Part shown: positions 13,870 through 22,214 of the stretch, in pieces
Position numbering within the stretch: the stretch's first letter is position 1
Layout: every line of letters begins with the position of its first letter
Program-made: the position numbers and the translations under genes
The notes under the pieces: model-generated
The model's input: the letters and a program-made list of their open reading frames with translations, nothing else
What the model was told of the DNA's origin: nothing
Databases searched by the model: none
DNA from: Pseudomonas viridiflava
GTDB lineage: Bacteria > Pseudomonadota > Gammaproteobacteria > Pseudomonadales > Pseudomonadaceae
Length of the DNA stretch: 64,000 bases
Direction: 5' to 3'
Assembly: GCF_900589395.1 (NCBI RefSeq)
Contig: NZ_UUIS01000061.1
Span: 62,001-126,000, forward strand

Positions 13870-15870
13870 ATGTTGCTACTTCCCAACCGCATCTCAGGGC
13901 GAATGACGCTGGGGATCCTGACGCTGCTGGTTCTCACGGCATTGGCGATTTACTCAGTCATGACCTTGGGCGGCAAGCCTCAGCTAGTCGCGGCAGGCAC
14001 CGAGGCAGCGGAACAATCGGCCAGGGCCATTACCCGCCAGTTGGCCCTGCAAGTGAATCGCATTGAGGGCACCACGGCGGCGATGGCGCACCTGGCCGAA
14101 ACCCTGCCCCACGACGAAACCCTGCTCAAGGCCAATGTGCCTAACGTGATCGACAGCCAAGGCGATGCCGCCATTGCAGGCGGCGGGCTGTGGCCAGAAC
14201 CCAACAGTTTTACTGCCGGAACTGATCGCCGAAGTTTTTTCTGGGCACGCAACGGCAACAATAGGCTGGATTATTCGGACGAGTACAACGCCGCACAGAC
14301 CCCGCCCTATCACGCTGAGTCCTGGTACACCGGAGCGAAGTCTGCGCCACCGGGACGTTGCGTCTGGTCAGATGCTTACCAGGACCCGGTCAGTGGCGTG
14401 GCAATGACGACGTGTAGCGTGCCCTACCGCGCACAGGGCGCGTTTGCCGGTGTCGCCACTATCGACCTCAAGCTTGACGGCCTCGCAGCGTTTCTCAAGG
14501 CCAATGGCAATGTCACCGGCGGCTACGCTTTTGCAGTCGACCCTTCAGGGAACCTGCTGTTTTTTCCCGATGCAAAGAGCACCAAGGGCCTGCCCACCAT
14601 TGCCGGGTTGAGCCAGGAACAACCGTGGCTGAAGCCGGTCGCCGACAGCCTGTCGAGCAAGCCGGCCGGCACCACAACGCTGTATCTGGAAAACGACGCG
14701 CGCCTGAATGGACCGGCTTACATCACATTGGAAACCATGGAAGGCACCGGCTGGCGCATTGGGCTGGTCACGCCTGAGGCCCGTGTGGTCGGACTCGCGA
14801 ACAAGCTGACCGGGCAGATTTTGCTGTTCTTGCTGCCGCTGTTGGGTATTTTGCTGGGCCTCGCATGGCTGGCCGGCAAACGGCTGCTCACTCAGCTTGA
14901 GGAAACCACGGCGCAAATCGAACGTCTGGGCCAAGGCGGTCAGGCAGGTGCTCAGCTAGAGATTCTGCGGTCCGATGAACTCGGCGCGTTGCGCATTGCG
15001 GTCAACCATTACGCCGGCTCTCTACAGGCCATGCTGCGACGCATTGCCGATGAATCAGTGTCACTGGAAGCCCAGGCCAATGAGCTGGCGCAACTGTCCA
15101 ACGGCCTGGCTGAACGGGCAGAGACTCAACGCATGGACAACACCCTGCTCGCCACTGCCATTACTGAAATGTCGGCCAGCGCCAACGAGGTCGCACGCAA
15201 CACCACAGACTGCTCGGACACGGCCCGCAGCTCACTGGTAGACGCGCAAAAAAGTCAGGACGAAGTCAACCGCAACAGCGAATCCATCGAAAGCCTGGCG
15301 ACCGACATTTCAGGTGCGGCCACCGCCATCACTCAGCTAGGTGAAGACATCGAGCGCGTTGGCGGCGTGCTAGAGGTCATCAAATCGATCTCTCAACAGA
15401 CGAATCTATTGGCGCTCAACGCTGCTATCGAGGCCGCACGGGCCGGTGAGCAAGGCCGTGGCTTTGCGGTGGTGGCCGATGAAGTGCGCACACTCGCAGG
15501 TCGCACTCAAACGTCTGCCAATGAAATTCAGGAGATGATCGCCCAACTGCGCCAGGCATCCAATTCTGCCGTCACAACCATGCAGAATGGCGCTCAACGC
15601 ACTCGCGAATCCGTGCAGCAGGCCGTCGGCGTGTCCGCCACATTGGGCACTACGGTGGGCAGTTTCGATGACATCGTCCAGCGCGCCCAGCAGATCGCAG
15701 TGGCCGCCCAAGAGCAGAGCCACGTGACTCAGGAAATCAACGAGCTGGCGGTACGTATCCATGCGGCCAGTGAAGAAGGTGCCCGAGATGCGAGCACTCT
15801 TCGGGAGCTGGGCAAAAGCATGCAGTCGATCTCAACCCGCCTGGGTGGATTGAGCCGCGGCACCCACTAA
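13870..15870 (+). CDS. Methyl-accepting chemotaxis protein with a Cache-type sensor
   Basis: This 666-aa chemoreceptor has a first membrane segment at about residues 12-32, then a periplasmic region of about 280 residues. That region fits a double Cache sensor (Gly-Gly-Gly-Leu-Trp-Pro-Glu-Pro, Trp-Tyr-Thr-Gly-Ala, Trp-Ser-Asp-Ala-Tyr-Gln-Asp-Pro-Val-Ser-Gly and Phe-Ala-Gly-Val-Ala-Thr-Ile-Asp-Leu-Lys). A second membrane segment lies near residue 320, followed by a short linker and a coiled-coil signalling domain with the conserved tip (Leu-Leu-Ala-Leu-Asn-Ala-Ala-Ile-Glu-Ala-Ala-Arg). Cache receptors usually bind small amines, amino acids or organic acids directly. ATG 13870 follows GGAGC with good spacing; a GTG five codons upstream overlaps that site. 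Confidence 0.93.
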   Translation: MLLLPNRISGRMTLGILTLLVLTALAIYSVMTLGGKPQLVAAGTEAAEQSARAITRQLALQVNRIEGTTAAMAHLAETLPHDETLLKANVPNVIDSQGDAAIAGGGLWPEPNSFTAGTDRRSFFWARNGNNRLDYSDEYNAAQTPPYHAESWYTGAKSAPPGRCVWSDAYQDPVSGVAMTTCSVPYRAQGAFAGVATIDLKLDGLAAFLKANGNVTGGYAFAVDPSGNLLFFPDAKSTKGLPTIAGLSQEQPWLKPVADSLSSKPAGTTTLYLENDARLNGPAYITLETMEGTGWRIGLVTPEARVVGLANKLTGQILLFLLPLLGILLGLAWLAGKRLLTQLEETTAQIERLGQGGQAGAQLEILRSDELGALRIAVNHYAGSLQAMLRRIADESVSLEAQANELAQLSNGLAERAETQRMDNTLLATAITEMSASANEVARNTTDCSDTARSSLVDAQKSQDEVNRNSESIESLATDISGAATAITQLGEDIERVGGVLEVIKSISQQTNLLALNAAIEAARAGEQGRGFAVVADEVRTLAGRTQTSANEIQEMIAQLRQASNSAVTTMQNGAQRTRESVQQAVGVSATLGTTVGSFDDIVQRAQQIAVAAQEQSHVTQEINELAVRIHAASEEGARDASTLRELGKSMQSISTRLGGLSRGTH

Positions 15871-15890
15871 CCCCCAAGACTGGGGCAAAC

Positions 15891-15918
15891 AGGCATCAGT
15901 TTAACGAAGCTGATGCCT
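15891..15918 (+). terminator. Hairpin after the Cache chemoreceptor gene
   Basis: AGGCATCAG and CTGATGCCT pair across a short loop, and G-U pairs can lengthen the stem. It lies 20 bp after the stop. The following bases (CCTTC) make a weak T tract, so the terminator call is tentative. Confidence 0.6.
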
Positions 15919-16107
15919 CCTTCAGAAAACAGATAGCGCGCACAGCGTAAGGTGTCAGCCAGCACCGCAGTTGTCGCTGAATCAGTCATATCGAGCGGCC
16001 ACGCCATTACAAACGTTTTCCCCTGCAGGTGGCCGTTGTTAACCTGTTTGACCGCCCCAACGACTCAGCGGACACCTTTAATTAATGCGCGCCCAGAGCA
16101 CCACCTG

Positions 16108-16967
16108 ATGAAAAAGATCGGACTGCTTTCATTTTTTTTAAACGTGCTCTCGCCACAGAATCGCTGTACGACCGCTACGCAACAGGCAACAGAGCGCTTG
16201 GGGCCAGGATTGCTCAACTGGACAGCGAGATAATTTTAGCTGCTGAGACGCGGATCGCGCCCCTGGCCAGTGACATGCTGCTCAAGGTCAAACCGATGAT
16301 CCGCCAGGGTGGCAACGGTGTAGCGATCCAGGCGTTTTTACTGAAGCAGTTTTTTCAGCATGGTTGGCGGCCAATGTTAGTAGGCTACGAGGGATACCCC
16401 GTGGCGGTGCCGGTTTCGGTCAATAATCAGGTGGGAAACGCCCCACCTACTGACGCGCCGTTTCCGGAGGCGGCACTGGTCAAAGTGGAGTTGGTAGCCG
16501 CCTCGCCACAGGCCCATGTTGCCCAGGCATGGACATTCGCGACCCCCAATGCAACTGAACAACAGCAGCAACTCTTGATGACCGCTCGACGCGCGCTGCG
16601 AAAAGGTATCGCCCAGATTCGGGCTGGCGAGCGGTTGTCTAACGTGGGCACTGCCATTGAGCAGGCGCTTGATGCCGATCACGTGGTGTCCGTGCAGGAG
16701 CTGGCGGGATACTCCATGGGCCAGATGCGGATTCAGAAACCTCAAGTGCTCGGTTACAAGAGCGCCTTCAATGATGAAACGCTGATGAAATCCGGTGAGG
16801 TGTTAAACGTCTATGTGGTGGCCAAGTCCGGCACCTTTGGCGTGCGGTTCCTGCCACCGGAACTCTGGACCGTCCTTACCCAGGACGGCGCGGATAGCGT
16901 GATGCTGTCAGCGATGGTCGAGGTGACCCATGATGGACACCGATTGCTGAGCAGGTTGATCGATTGA
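16108..16967 (+). pseudogene. Degenerate methionine-aminopeptidase-like (M24) gene split by a T8 frameshift site
   Basis: The frame from ATG 16108 (Met-Lys-Lys-Ile-Gly-Leu-Leu-Ser-Phe-Phe) runs out of phase at a T8 tract, 16132-16139. The frame that continues to 16967 has no start of its own before 16275, but from 16140 it reads Lys-Arg-Ala-Leu-Ala-Thr-Glu and on. Joined, the product is 286 aa and aligns along its length with MetAP by eye. All five metal ligands of type I MetAP are replaced: the first Asp by Glu, the second by Ala, the His of Gly-His-Gly-Ile-Gly by Tyr, and both Glu by hydrophobics. The domain is therefore catalytically dead. T-TTT-TTA at 16134-16140 is a canonical -1 slippery heptamer in the right phase. 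A frameshifted pseudogene, a sequencing error, or programmed slippage are all possible. Confidence 0.6.
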
Positions 16968-17010
16968 GTATCACAAGATGCGGTTATGGACACCTGTGAT
17001 CCCCGTTCGC

Positions 17011-17166
17011 TTAGCAAGAAACGGCTTCACGCTTGATCGGGTCGCCGCCGATAACAGTGGCGAGGCCGGTGGTGATGAAAAACCATACCAACACCCTCGT
17101 GAAGACTGCCAAACAGCCGCTGGTAACGTCTGCGCGACTCAGCGTTCTCGATACCCTGCCCTGCAT
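17011..17166 (-). CDS. Possible small membrane protein (51 aa) with its start codon in a hairpin loop
   Basis: This short minus-strand frame encodes a hydrophobic central segment (Val-Phe-Thr-Arg-Val-Leu-Val-Trp-Phe-Phe-Ile-Thr-Thr-Gly-Leu-Ala) between polar ends, like a single-span membrane protein. It contains Ile-Gly-Gly-Asp-Pro-Ile near the end. Its ATG lies inside the loop of an 11-bp inverted repeat (17150-17160 and 17178-17188), so initiation could depend on that structure. No family is recognised. It lies between the degenerate M24 gene and the end of guaA, and could be a remnant of a longer gene. Confidence 0.35.
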   Translation of the reverse strand: MQGRVSRTLSRADVTSGCLAVFTRVLVWFFITTGLATVIGGDPIKREAVSC

Positions 17167-17188
17167 GTCTTGCCCGCGGCAGGGTATC
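17150..17188. repeat. 11-bp inverted repeat around the start of the small frame
   Basis: GATACCCTGCC (17150-17160) and GGCAGGGTATC (17178-17188) are exact reverse complements separated by 17 bases. Confidence 0.7.
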
Positions 17189-17305
17189 GATGGTGCTCTC
17201 TCACCGACAAAAGACGTGCGCCATCAAGAACGCCATTGATGAGGCAGTAAACACAACGACCGGTTTTTATTTTTGACAATAAAATCAGGTAGTTGTGAGA
17301 AAACC

Positions 17306-18883
17306 TTATTCCCACTCAATCGTCGCCGGCGGCTTGCTCGACACGTCGTAGGTCACCCGCGAGATGCCTTCGATCTCGTTGATGATGCGGCCGCTGACCG
17401 TTTCCAGCAGCTCGTAAGGCAGGTGCGCCCAGCGTGCGGTCATGAAGTCGATGGTTTCCACCGCCCGCAGTGCGACGACCCAGGCATAGCGACGGCCGTC
17501 ACCGACCACGCCTACCGATTTCACCGGCTGGAACACGACGAAGGCCTGGCTGACCTTGTGGTACCAGTCGGCTTTGCGCAGTTCTTCGATGAAGATGTGG
17601 TCGGCGCGGCGTAGCAGGTCGGCGTATTCCTTCTTCACCTCACCGAGGATGCGCACGCCCAGGCCCGGGCCGGGGAATGGGTGGCGGTAGACCATGTCGT
17701 ACGGCAGGCCGAGTTCCAGGCCCAGGCGGCGGACTTCGTCCTTGAACAGTTCGCGCAGGGGCTCGACCAGCTTGAGGTTCATTTCCTCGGGCAGGCCGCC
17801 GACGTTGTGGTGCGACTTGATCACGTGGGCCTTGCCGCTCTTGGCGCCGGCCGACTCGATCACGTCGGGGTAGATGGTGCCCTGGGCCAGGTACTTGATG
17901 TTGTCCAGCTGGCTGGACTGGGCGTCGAACACGTCGATGAAGGTGCGGCCGATGATCTTGCGCTTCTTCTCCGGGTCGCTTTCGCCGGCCAGGTTGTTCA
18001 GGAACTGCTCTTCGGCGTTGGCGCGGATGACCTTGACGCCCATGTTCTCGGCGAACATGGCCATCACTTGCTCACCTTCGTGCAGGCGCAGCAGGCCGTT
18101 GTCGACGAAGACGCAGGTCAGCTGATCGCCAATGGCCTTGTGCAGCAAGGCCGCAACCACCGAGGAGTCGACGCCGCCGGACAGGCCCAGCAGCACGTTG
18201 TCGGTGCCGACCTGGGCGCGCACCTGGGCGATGGCGTCTTCGGCGATCTTCGACGGTGTCCACAGGGCTTCACAGCCGCAGATGTCGAGGATGAAGCGCG
18301 ACAGAATGCGACCGCCCTGCTTGGTGTGGGTCACTTCCGGGTGGAACTGCACGCCGTAGTAGCCGCGGGTGTCGTCGGCCATGCCGGCGATCGGGCAGCT
18401 CGGGGTGCTGGCCAGGATATGGAAATCTTCCGGCAGCCGGGTGACCTTGTCGCCGTGGCTCATCCAGACGTCAAGGCCGAACAGGCCGTCGGCGTCGATG
18501 TGGTCTTCGATGCCATCGAGCAGGCGGCTCTTGCCGACCACGTCGACGCGGGCGTAACCGAACTCACGCAGGTCGGAACCTTCGACCTTGCCGCCCAGTT
18601 GCTCGGCCATGGTCTGCATGCCGTAGCAGATGCCGAACACTGGCACGCCCAGGTCGAATACAGCTTGCGGGCAGCGCGGGCTGTCGGCTTCGTGTACCGA
18701 CTCAGGGCCGCCGGCAAGGATCACGCCCTTGGGTGCGAACTCGCGAATGGCTTCATCGTCCATGTCGAACGGATGCAGTTCGCAGTACACGCCGATCTCG
18801 CGCACGCGGCGGGCGATCAGTTGGGTGTACTGCGAACCGAAGTCGAGGATCAGGATGCGGTGCGCGTGAATATCGAGGGCCAT
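17306..18883 (-). CDS. guaA: GMP synthase (glutamine-hydrolysing)
   Basis: This 525-aa cytosolic enzyme converts XMP, ATP and glutamine to GMP. The N-terminal class I glutamine amidotransferase shows the nucleophile in Phe-Gly-Ile-Cys86-Tyr-Gly-Met-Gln and the His/Glu pair in Gln-Phe-His-Pro-Glu-Val-Thr-His. The ATP pyrophosphatase domain has the P-loop Leu-Ser-Gly-Gly-Val-Asp-Ser-Ser at about residues 234-241. The C-terminal dimerisation domain ends in Ala-Thr-Ile-Glu-Trp-Glu, the universal GuaA end. It lies downstream of guaB on the same strand, about 100 bp apart, with a hairpin between. Its 3' end is a known integration hotspot for genomic islands in other proteobacteria (general knowledge). 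Confidence 0.98.
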   Translation of the reverse strand: MALDIHAHRILILDFGSQYTQLIARRVREIGVYCELHPFDMDDEAIREFAPKGVILAGGPESVHEADSPRCPQAVFDLGVPVFGICYGMQTMAEQLGGKVEGSDLREFGYARVDVVGKSRLLDGIEDHIDADGLFGLDVWMSHGDKVTRLPEDFHILASTPSCPIAGMADDTRGYYGVQFHPEVTHTKQGGRILSRFILDICGCEALWTPSKIAEDAIAQVRAQVGTDNVLLGLSGGVDSSVVAALLHKAIGDQLTCVFVDNGLLRLHEGEQVMAMFAENMGVKVIRANAEEQFLNNLAGESDPEKKRKIIGRTFIDVFDAQSSQLDNIKYLAQGTIYPDVIESAGAKSGKAHVIKSHHNVGGLPEEMNLKLVEPLRELFKDEVRRLGLELGLPYDMVYRHPFPGPGLGVRILGEVKKEYADLLRRADHIFIEELRKADWYHKVSQAFVVFQPVKSVGVVGDGRRYAWVVALRAVETIDFMTARWAHLPYELLETVSGRIINEIEGISRVTYDVSSKPPATIEWE

Positions 18884-18934
18884 GATTCAGTCTCGTTTAA
18901 GTCAATCAGTAACAGTCGTGATTCAGAAACAACT

Positions 18935-18957
18935 CGGGGCTGAATAAAACAGCCCCG
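18935..18957 (-). terminator. Hairpin between guaB and guaA
   Basis: CGGGGCTG, a 7-base loop and CAGCCCCG form a perfect 8-bp stem. There is no strong T-run after it on the minus strand, so it is more likely a partial attenuator or mRNA-stability element than a full stop. Confidence 0.5.
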
Positions 18958-18982
18958 GTTGCTTGACGATTTGCTTGAAGGC

Positions 18983-20452
18983 TCAACCTACGCGGTAGTT
19001 CGGCGCTTCCTTGGTGATCTGCACGTCGTGGACGTGGGATTCGGCCATGCCGGCACCGGTGATGCGGACGAACTCAGGCTTGGTGCGCATCTCTTCGATG
19101 GTCGCGCTGCCGGTGTAGCCCATCGAGGAGCGCAGGCCGCCCATCAGTTGATGGATGATCGCCGACAGCGAGCCCTTGTAGGCGACGCGGCCTTCGATGC
19201 CTTCTGGCACCAGCTTCTCGGCACCGTCGGAGGAGTCCTGGAAGTAGCGGTCCGAGGAGCCCTGGGCCTGGGACATGGCGCCCAGCGAGCCCATGCCGCG
19301 GTAGGCTTTGTAGGAGCGACCCTGGAACAGTTCGATTTCGCCCGGGGCCTCTTCGGTGCCGGCGAACATCGAGCCCATCATCACGGCCGAGGCACCGGCC
19401 ACGATGGCCTTGGACAGGTCACCGGAGAAACGGATACCGCCGTCGGCGATCAGCGGAACGCCGGTGCCCTCAAGGGCTTCGGCGACGTTGGCAATGGCGC
19501 TGATCTGCGGCACGCCGACACCGGCGACGATGCGGGTGGTGCAGATCGAGCCCGGGCCGATACCGACCTTGACCGCATCGGCGCCGGCTTCGACCAGGGC
19601 CTTGGCGGCAGCGCCGGTGGCGATGTTGCCGCCGATGACCTGCACTTGCGGGTAGGTCTGCTTGACCCAGCGCACGCGGTCGATCACGCCCTTGGAGTGA
19701 CCGTGGGCGGTGTCGACCACCACCACGTCGACGCCGGCGGCTACCAGGGCAGCTACGCGCTCGCCGGTGTCCTTGCCGGTGCCGACCGCCGCGCCTACGC
19801 GCAGACGACCCTGGTCATCCTTGCTGGCCAGCGGGTAAGCCTTGGCTTTTTCGATGTCCTTGACGGTCATCATGCCCTTGAGGGCGAAGTTGCCGTCGAC
19901 GATCAGGACCTTTTCCAGGCGGTGCTTGTGCAGCAGCTCGCGCACTTCGTTCTTGTCAGCGCCCTCACGGACGGTGACCAGACGCTCTTTGGGGGTCATG
20001 ACTTCGCGGACCGGGATGTCCAGGCGGCTTTCGAAACGCACGTCACGGGAGGTGACGATGCCGACCAGGTCGCCGTTGTGCAGCACCGGGACACCGGAGA
20101 TGTTGTGCAGGCGGGTCAGGTCGAACAGGTCGCGTACGGTGGCGTCGGCCTCGATGGTGATCGGGTCCTTGACCACGCCGGCTTCGAACTTCTTGACCTT
20201 GCGCACTTCAGCGGCTTGCTGGTCGATGGTCATGTTCTTGTGGATGATGCCGATACCGCCTTCCTGCGCCATGGCGATGGCCAGGCGAGCTTCAGTGACG
20301 GTGTCCATCGCTGCGGAAACCAGCGGGATATTCAGCTCGATGCCGCGGGTCAAACGGGATTTCAGACTGACTTCGTTGGGAAGCACCTCGGAATAACCGG
20401 GTACAAGGAGAATGTCGTCAAATGTTAAGGCTTCTTGACTGATACGCAGCAT
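18983..20452 (-). CDS. guaB: Inosine-5'-monophosphate dehydrogenase
   Basis: This 489-aa enzyme oxidises IMP to XMP with NAD+, the rate-limiting step to GMP. It has the TIM-barrel with the active-site loop Gly-Pro-Gly-Ser-Ile-Cys-Thr-Thr-Arg, and two CBS domains inserted at about residues 93-205 (Arg-Asp-Leu-Phe-Asp-Leu-Thr, Ser-Gly-Val-Pro-Val, Gly-Ile-Val-Thr-Ser-Arg-Asp). The flap Arg-Gly-Met-Gly-Ser-Leu-Gly-Ala-Met is present. ATG 20452 gives the usual N-terminus Met-Leu-Arg-Ile-Ser-Gln-Glu-Ala-Leu-Thr-Phe-Asp-Asp; 22 upstream codons in frame are promoter DNA. It is the first gene of guaB-guaA. Confidence 0.98.
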   Translation of the reverse strand: MLRISQEALTFDDILLVPGYSEVLPNEVSLKSRLTRGIELNIPLVSAAMDTVTEARLAIAMAQEGGIGIIHKNMTIDQQAAEVRKVKKFEAGVVKDPITIEADATVRDLFDLTRLHNISGVPVLHNGDLVGIVTSRDVRFESRLDIPVREVMTPKERLVTVREGADKNEVRELLHKHRLEKVLIVDGNFALKGMMTVKDIEKAKAYPLASKDDQGRLRVGAAVGTGKDTGERVAALVAAGVDVVVVDTAHGHSKGVIDRVRWVKQTYPQVQVIGGNIATGAAAKALVEAGADAVKVGIGPGSICTTRIVAGVGVPQISAIANVAEALEGTGVPLIADGGIRFSGDLSKAIVAGASAVMMGSMFAGTEEAPGEIELFQGRSYKAYRGMGSLGAMSQAQGSSDRYFQDSSDGAEKLVPEGIEGRVAYKGSLSAIIHQLMGGLRSSMGYTGSATIEEMRTKPEFVRITGAGMAESHVHDVQITKEAPNYRVG

Positions 20453-20489
20453 CGCGGGGGCTCCCGAGCGGGAAAATTGGAAGCGCGCC

Positions 20490-20518
20490 ATTATACCTAT
20501 ACACACCGGCCGGCTCAA
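20490..20518 (-). promoter_or_regulatory. Predicted guaBA promoter
   Basis: On the minus strand TTGAGC (20518-20513), a 17-bp spacer and a perfect TATAAT (20495-20490) form a strong sigma-70 promoter. It is followed by a GC-rich discriminator (GGCGCGC), a feature of promoters under stringent control, which guaBA is in E. coli. The start would be about 38 bp before the guaB ATG. Confidence 0.8.
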
Positions 20519-20548
20519 TGCAAAAACTCGGCCTGTTTGACCTCATGT

Positions 20549-21097
20549 CTACAAGCGCACCTTGACCCAGGACACCGGACGGTCCAGACGGGCGGCAAAC
20601 TCGTCGAGAAAGCGCTGTTTGAAGCCGGCCGCCAGCCAATCGTTGAAGATAAAGCCCAGGTCGGAAAAGCCGCACGGGTCAAGAAACAGAAAGCCATTGA
20701 TGTCGTCTTCGTGGCGGCACAGTGGGCAGATGAAGTTATCGGTGTGCCGCGGCATCCAGTCTTCCAGGCTCTCGAACAGCGCCTCACCGACTTCCTTGCG
20801 GCACTCCGGGCAGCCGGCTTCTTCGGCAAAACCGTCGAGCGGGGTATAGATGCAGCGCTTGGTGACGATCTCCAGGCCATTGACCGCCTGGCCGAATGGC
20901 AGCGCCTCGGGATGTTCCACCACCTGGCGGGCGCCCGGTGCAATGGCGTAGGCCATGCGGTTGCCGCTGCGCCCGCAGGTACTCAGCTCGGGCTCGACCA
21001 CGTCCAGCGTGACCAGCCAGCGCAGGATCTTGCGGGCCATGGCCTCGCGTGCCGGGAAGCTGGAGATTTGCGGGACGATGATGCTCTGGCTGTTCAT
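20549..21097 (-). CDS. Conserved protein with a zinc-ribbon-like double Cys pair
   Basis: This 182-aa protein has unknown function; homologues are sometimes labelled "sugar ABC transporter ATPase", which the sequence does not support (no Walker motifs). A Cys-Pro-Glu-Cys and a later Cys-Pro-Leu-Cys-Arg-His pair, about 30 residues apart, suggest a structural zinc site at about residues 118-152. The N-terminus begins Met-Asn-Ser-Gln-Ser-Ile-Ile-Val-Pro-Gln; the ORF extends 99 codons further upstream but those codons are unlike a protein and are not used. It lies just upstream of the guaBA promoter on the same strand. Confidence 0.7.
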   Translation of the reverse strand: MNSQSIIVPQISSFPAREAMARKILRWLVTLDVVEPELSTCGRSGNRMAYAIAPGARQVVEHPEALPFGQAVNGLEIVTKRCIYTPLDGFAEEAGCPECRKEVGEALFESLEDWMPRHTDNFICPLCRHEDDINGFLFLDPCGFSDLGFIFNDWLAAGFKQRFLDEFAARLDRPVSWVKVRL

Positions 21098-21171
21098 GGC
21101 GGCGGCTGTCGTGCAAGGAATCAAGGGCGGCAGCTTAATCGCCCGTCGGTCCAGGTCAAGTGCCAATCCAC

Positions 21172-21951
21172 CTAGCCACTGAAGTAGCGCACGATCAGGG
21201 CGATGCCGCTGACCAGCACCAGCCAGGTGATAAACCGCACGAATGCCTCGCGCGACAGCTTCATGGTCACGCTGCGACCGATCCACGACCCCAGCAGCAT
21301 TGCCGGCAGCAGGCACGCCGCGAGCACCAATAATGGGATTTCGGCATACACCCCGGCCAGCGCGAACAGGCCCAGGCGCACCACCGTGCTGCAACTGATC
21401 AATGCTCCCTGGGTGGCGCGCACCTGCTCTTTGGCGCTCAGCCGGCCATTGAGGTAGATGGCGTACAGAAAGCCGCCACTGCCGAACAACGCCCCGAACA
21501 GGCCACCCACCGTGCCCATCGGCACGGCCCAGCCGGCCGCCAGCTGGCTGGGCCGCACCCTGACCGCCAGGCTGTACAAGGCATAGGCGGTGACGAACAG
21601 CCCCATCAGCAACAGCAGCACATCGGATTTGAGGTTAAGCAGAAACACCACGCCCAGCGTGCAACCGACCGCCATGCACGGCAGCAGGCGCAGCAGTTCG
21701 GCCTTGACCACCGAATGGCGCGCCGGCAACAGGTTGCCCAGCGCCGCGATGAAGTCGAGCATGACCAGCAAGGGGATGATCCGCGACAGCGGCATGAAGT
21801 GAATCAGGAGGGGGCCTGCCACCAGGGCGGTGCCGAAGCCGGCGATGCCGAACACGATGTAGGCGCCGACGATGGCCAGCTCGATCCATAGCCAGTCCAG
21901 CGGCGAGAAGCCCAGTTGGGCGACCCATTGCAGTGTGTGTTCGATGATCAC
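21172..21951 (-). CDS. TauE/SafE-family membrane protein (anion permease-like)
   Basis: This 259-aa integral membrane protein has about eight hydrophobic segments and the repeated Gly-Phe-Gly-Thr-Ala-Leu-Val-Ala-Gly-Pro-Leu-Leu and Gly-Gly-Leu-Phe-Gly-Ala-Leu-Phe-Gly-Ser-Gly-Gly motifs of the TauE/SafE (DUF81) family, which move sulfite, sulfonates or other anions out of or across the inner membrane. Start is GTG 21951, which follows a strong GGAGGAA site in the minus strand; the 66 upstream in-frame codons encode Arg-rich non-protein sequence. The substrate is unknown. Confidence 0.9.
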   Translation of the reverse strand: MIIEHTLQWVAQLGFSPLDWLWIELAIVGAYIVFGIAGFGTALVAGPLLIHFMPLSRIIPLLVMLDFIAALGNLLPARHSVVKAELLRLLPCMAVGCTLGVVFLLNLKSDVLLLLMGLFVTAYALYSLAVRVRPSQLAAGWAVPMGTVGGLFGALFGSGGFLYAIYLNGRLSAKEQVRATQGALISCSTVVRLGLFALAGVYAEIPLLVLAACLLPAMLLGSWIGRSVTMKLSREAFVRFITWLVLVSGIALIVRYFSG

Positions 21952-22214
21952 GGTTTCCTCCCTGACAATGACTTTCGATTCAATCCCGGCCGTGCGCTGT
22001 CGCTCAAGAGAGCCCGCGGGTTCTGCGCTACAGCACTGCCGCGTTGCACCGCTATACCTGTGTCCTCTGTACCGCCGCCGTCGCGGGCAAGCCCCCTCCC
22101 CCATCGACCGCATTAATGAGGCAATCCGCGACATGGCCAAGCTATGCATCTAAAGCCATGCGAGACAAAAGCACCAGTGGTGGGCAGGCGGCAAATCGCT
22201 TTATGATGCCGGCC

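Noticed and set aside
17011..17305. Attachment site at the guaA 3' end
   Set aside because: No integrase gene nearby and no obvious repeat of the guaA end was found by eye in the window.
17681..20428. Long plus-strand open frames opposite guaA and guaB
   Set aside because: Mirror of third-position GC bias; no protein family or start signal.
22080..22110. REP-like fragment (CGCGGGCAAGCCCCC) between the TauE-like gene and xseA
   Set aside because: Only half of the core matches and there is no paired copy; could be chance.
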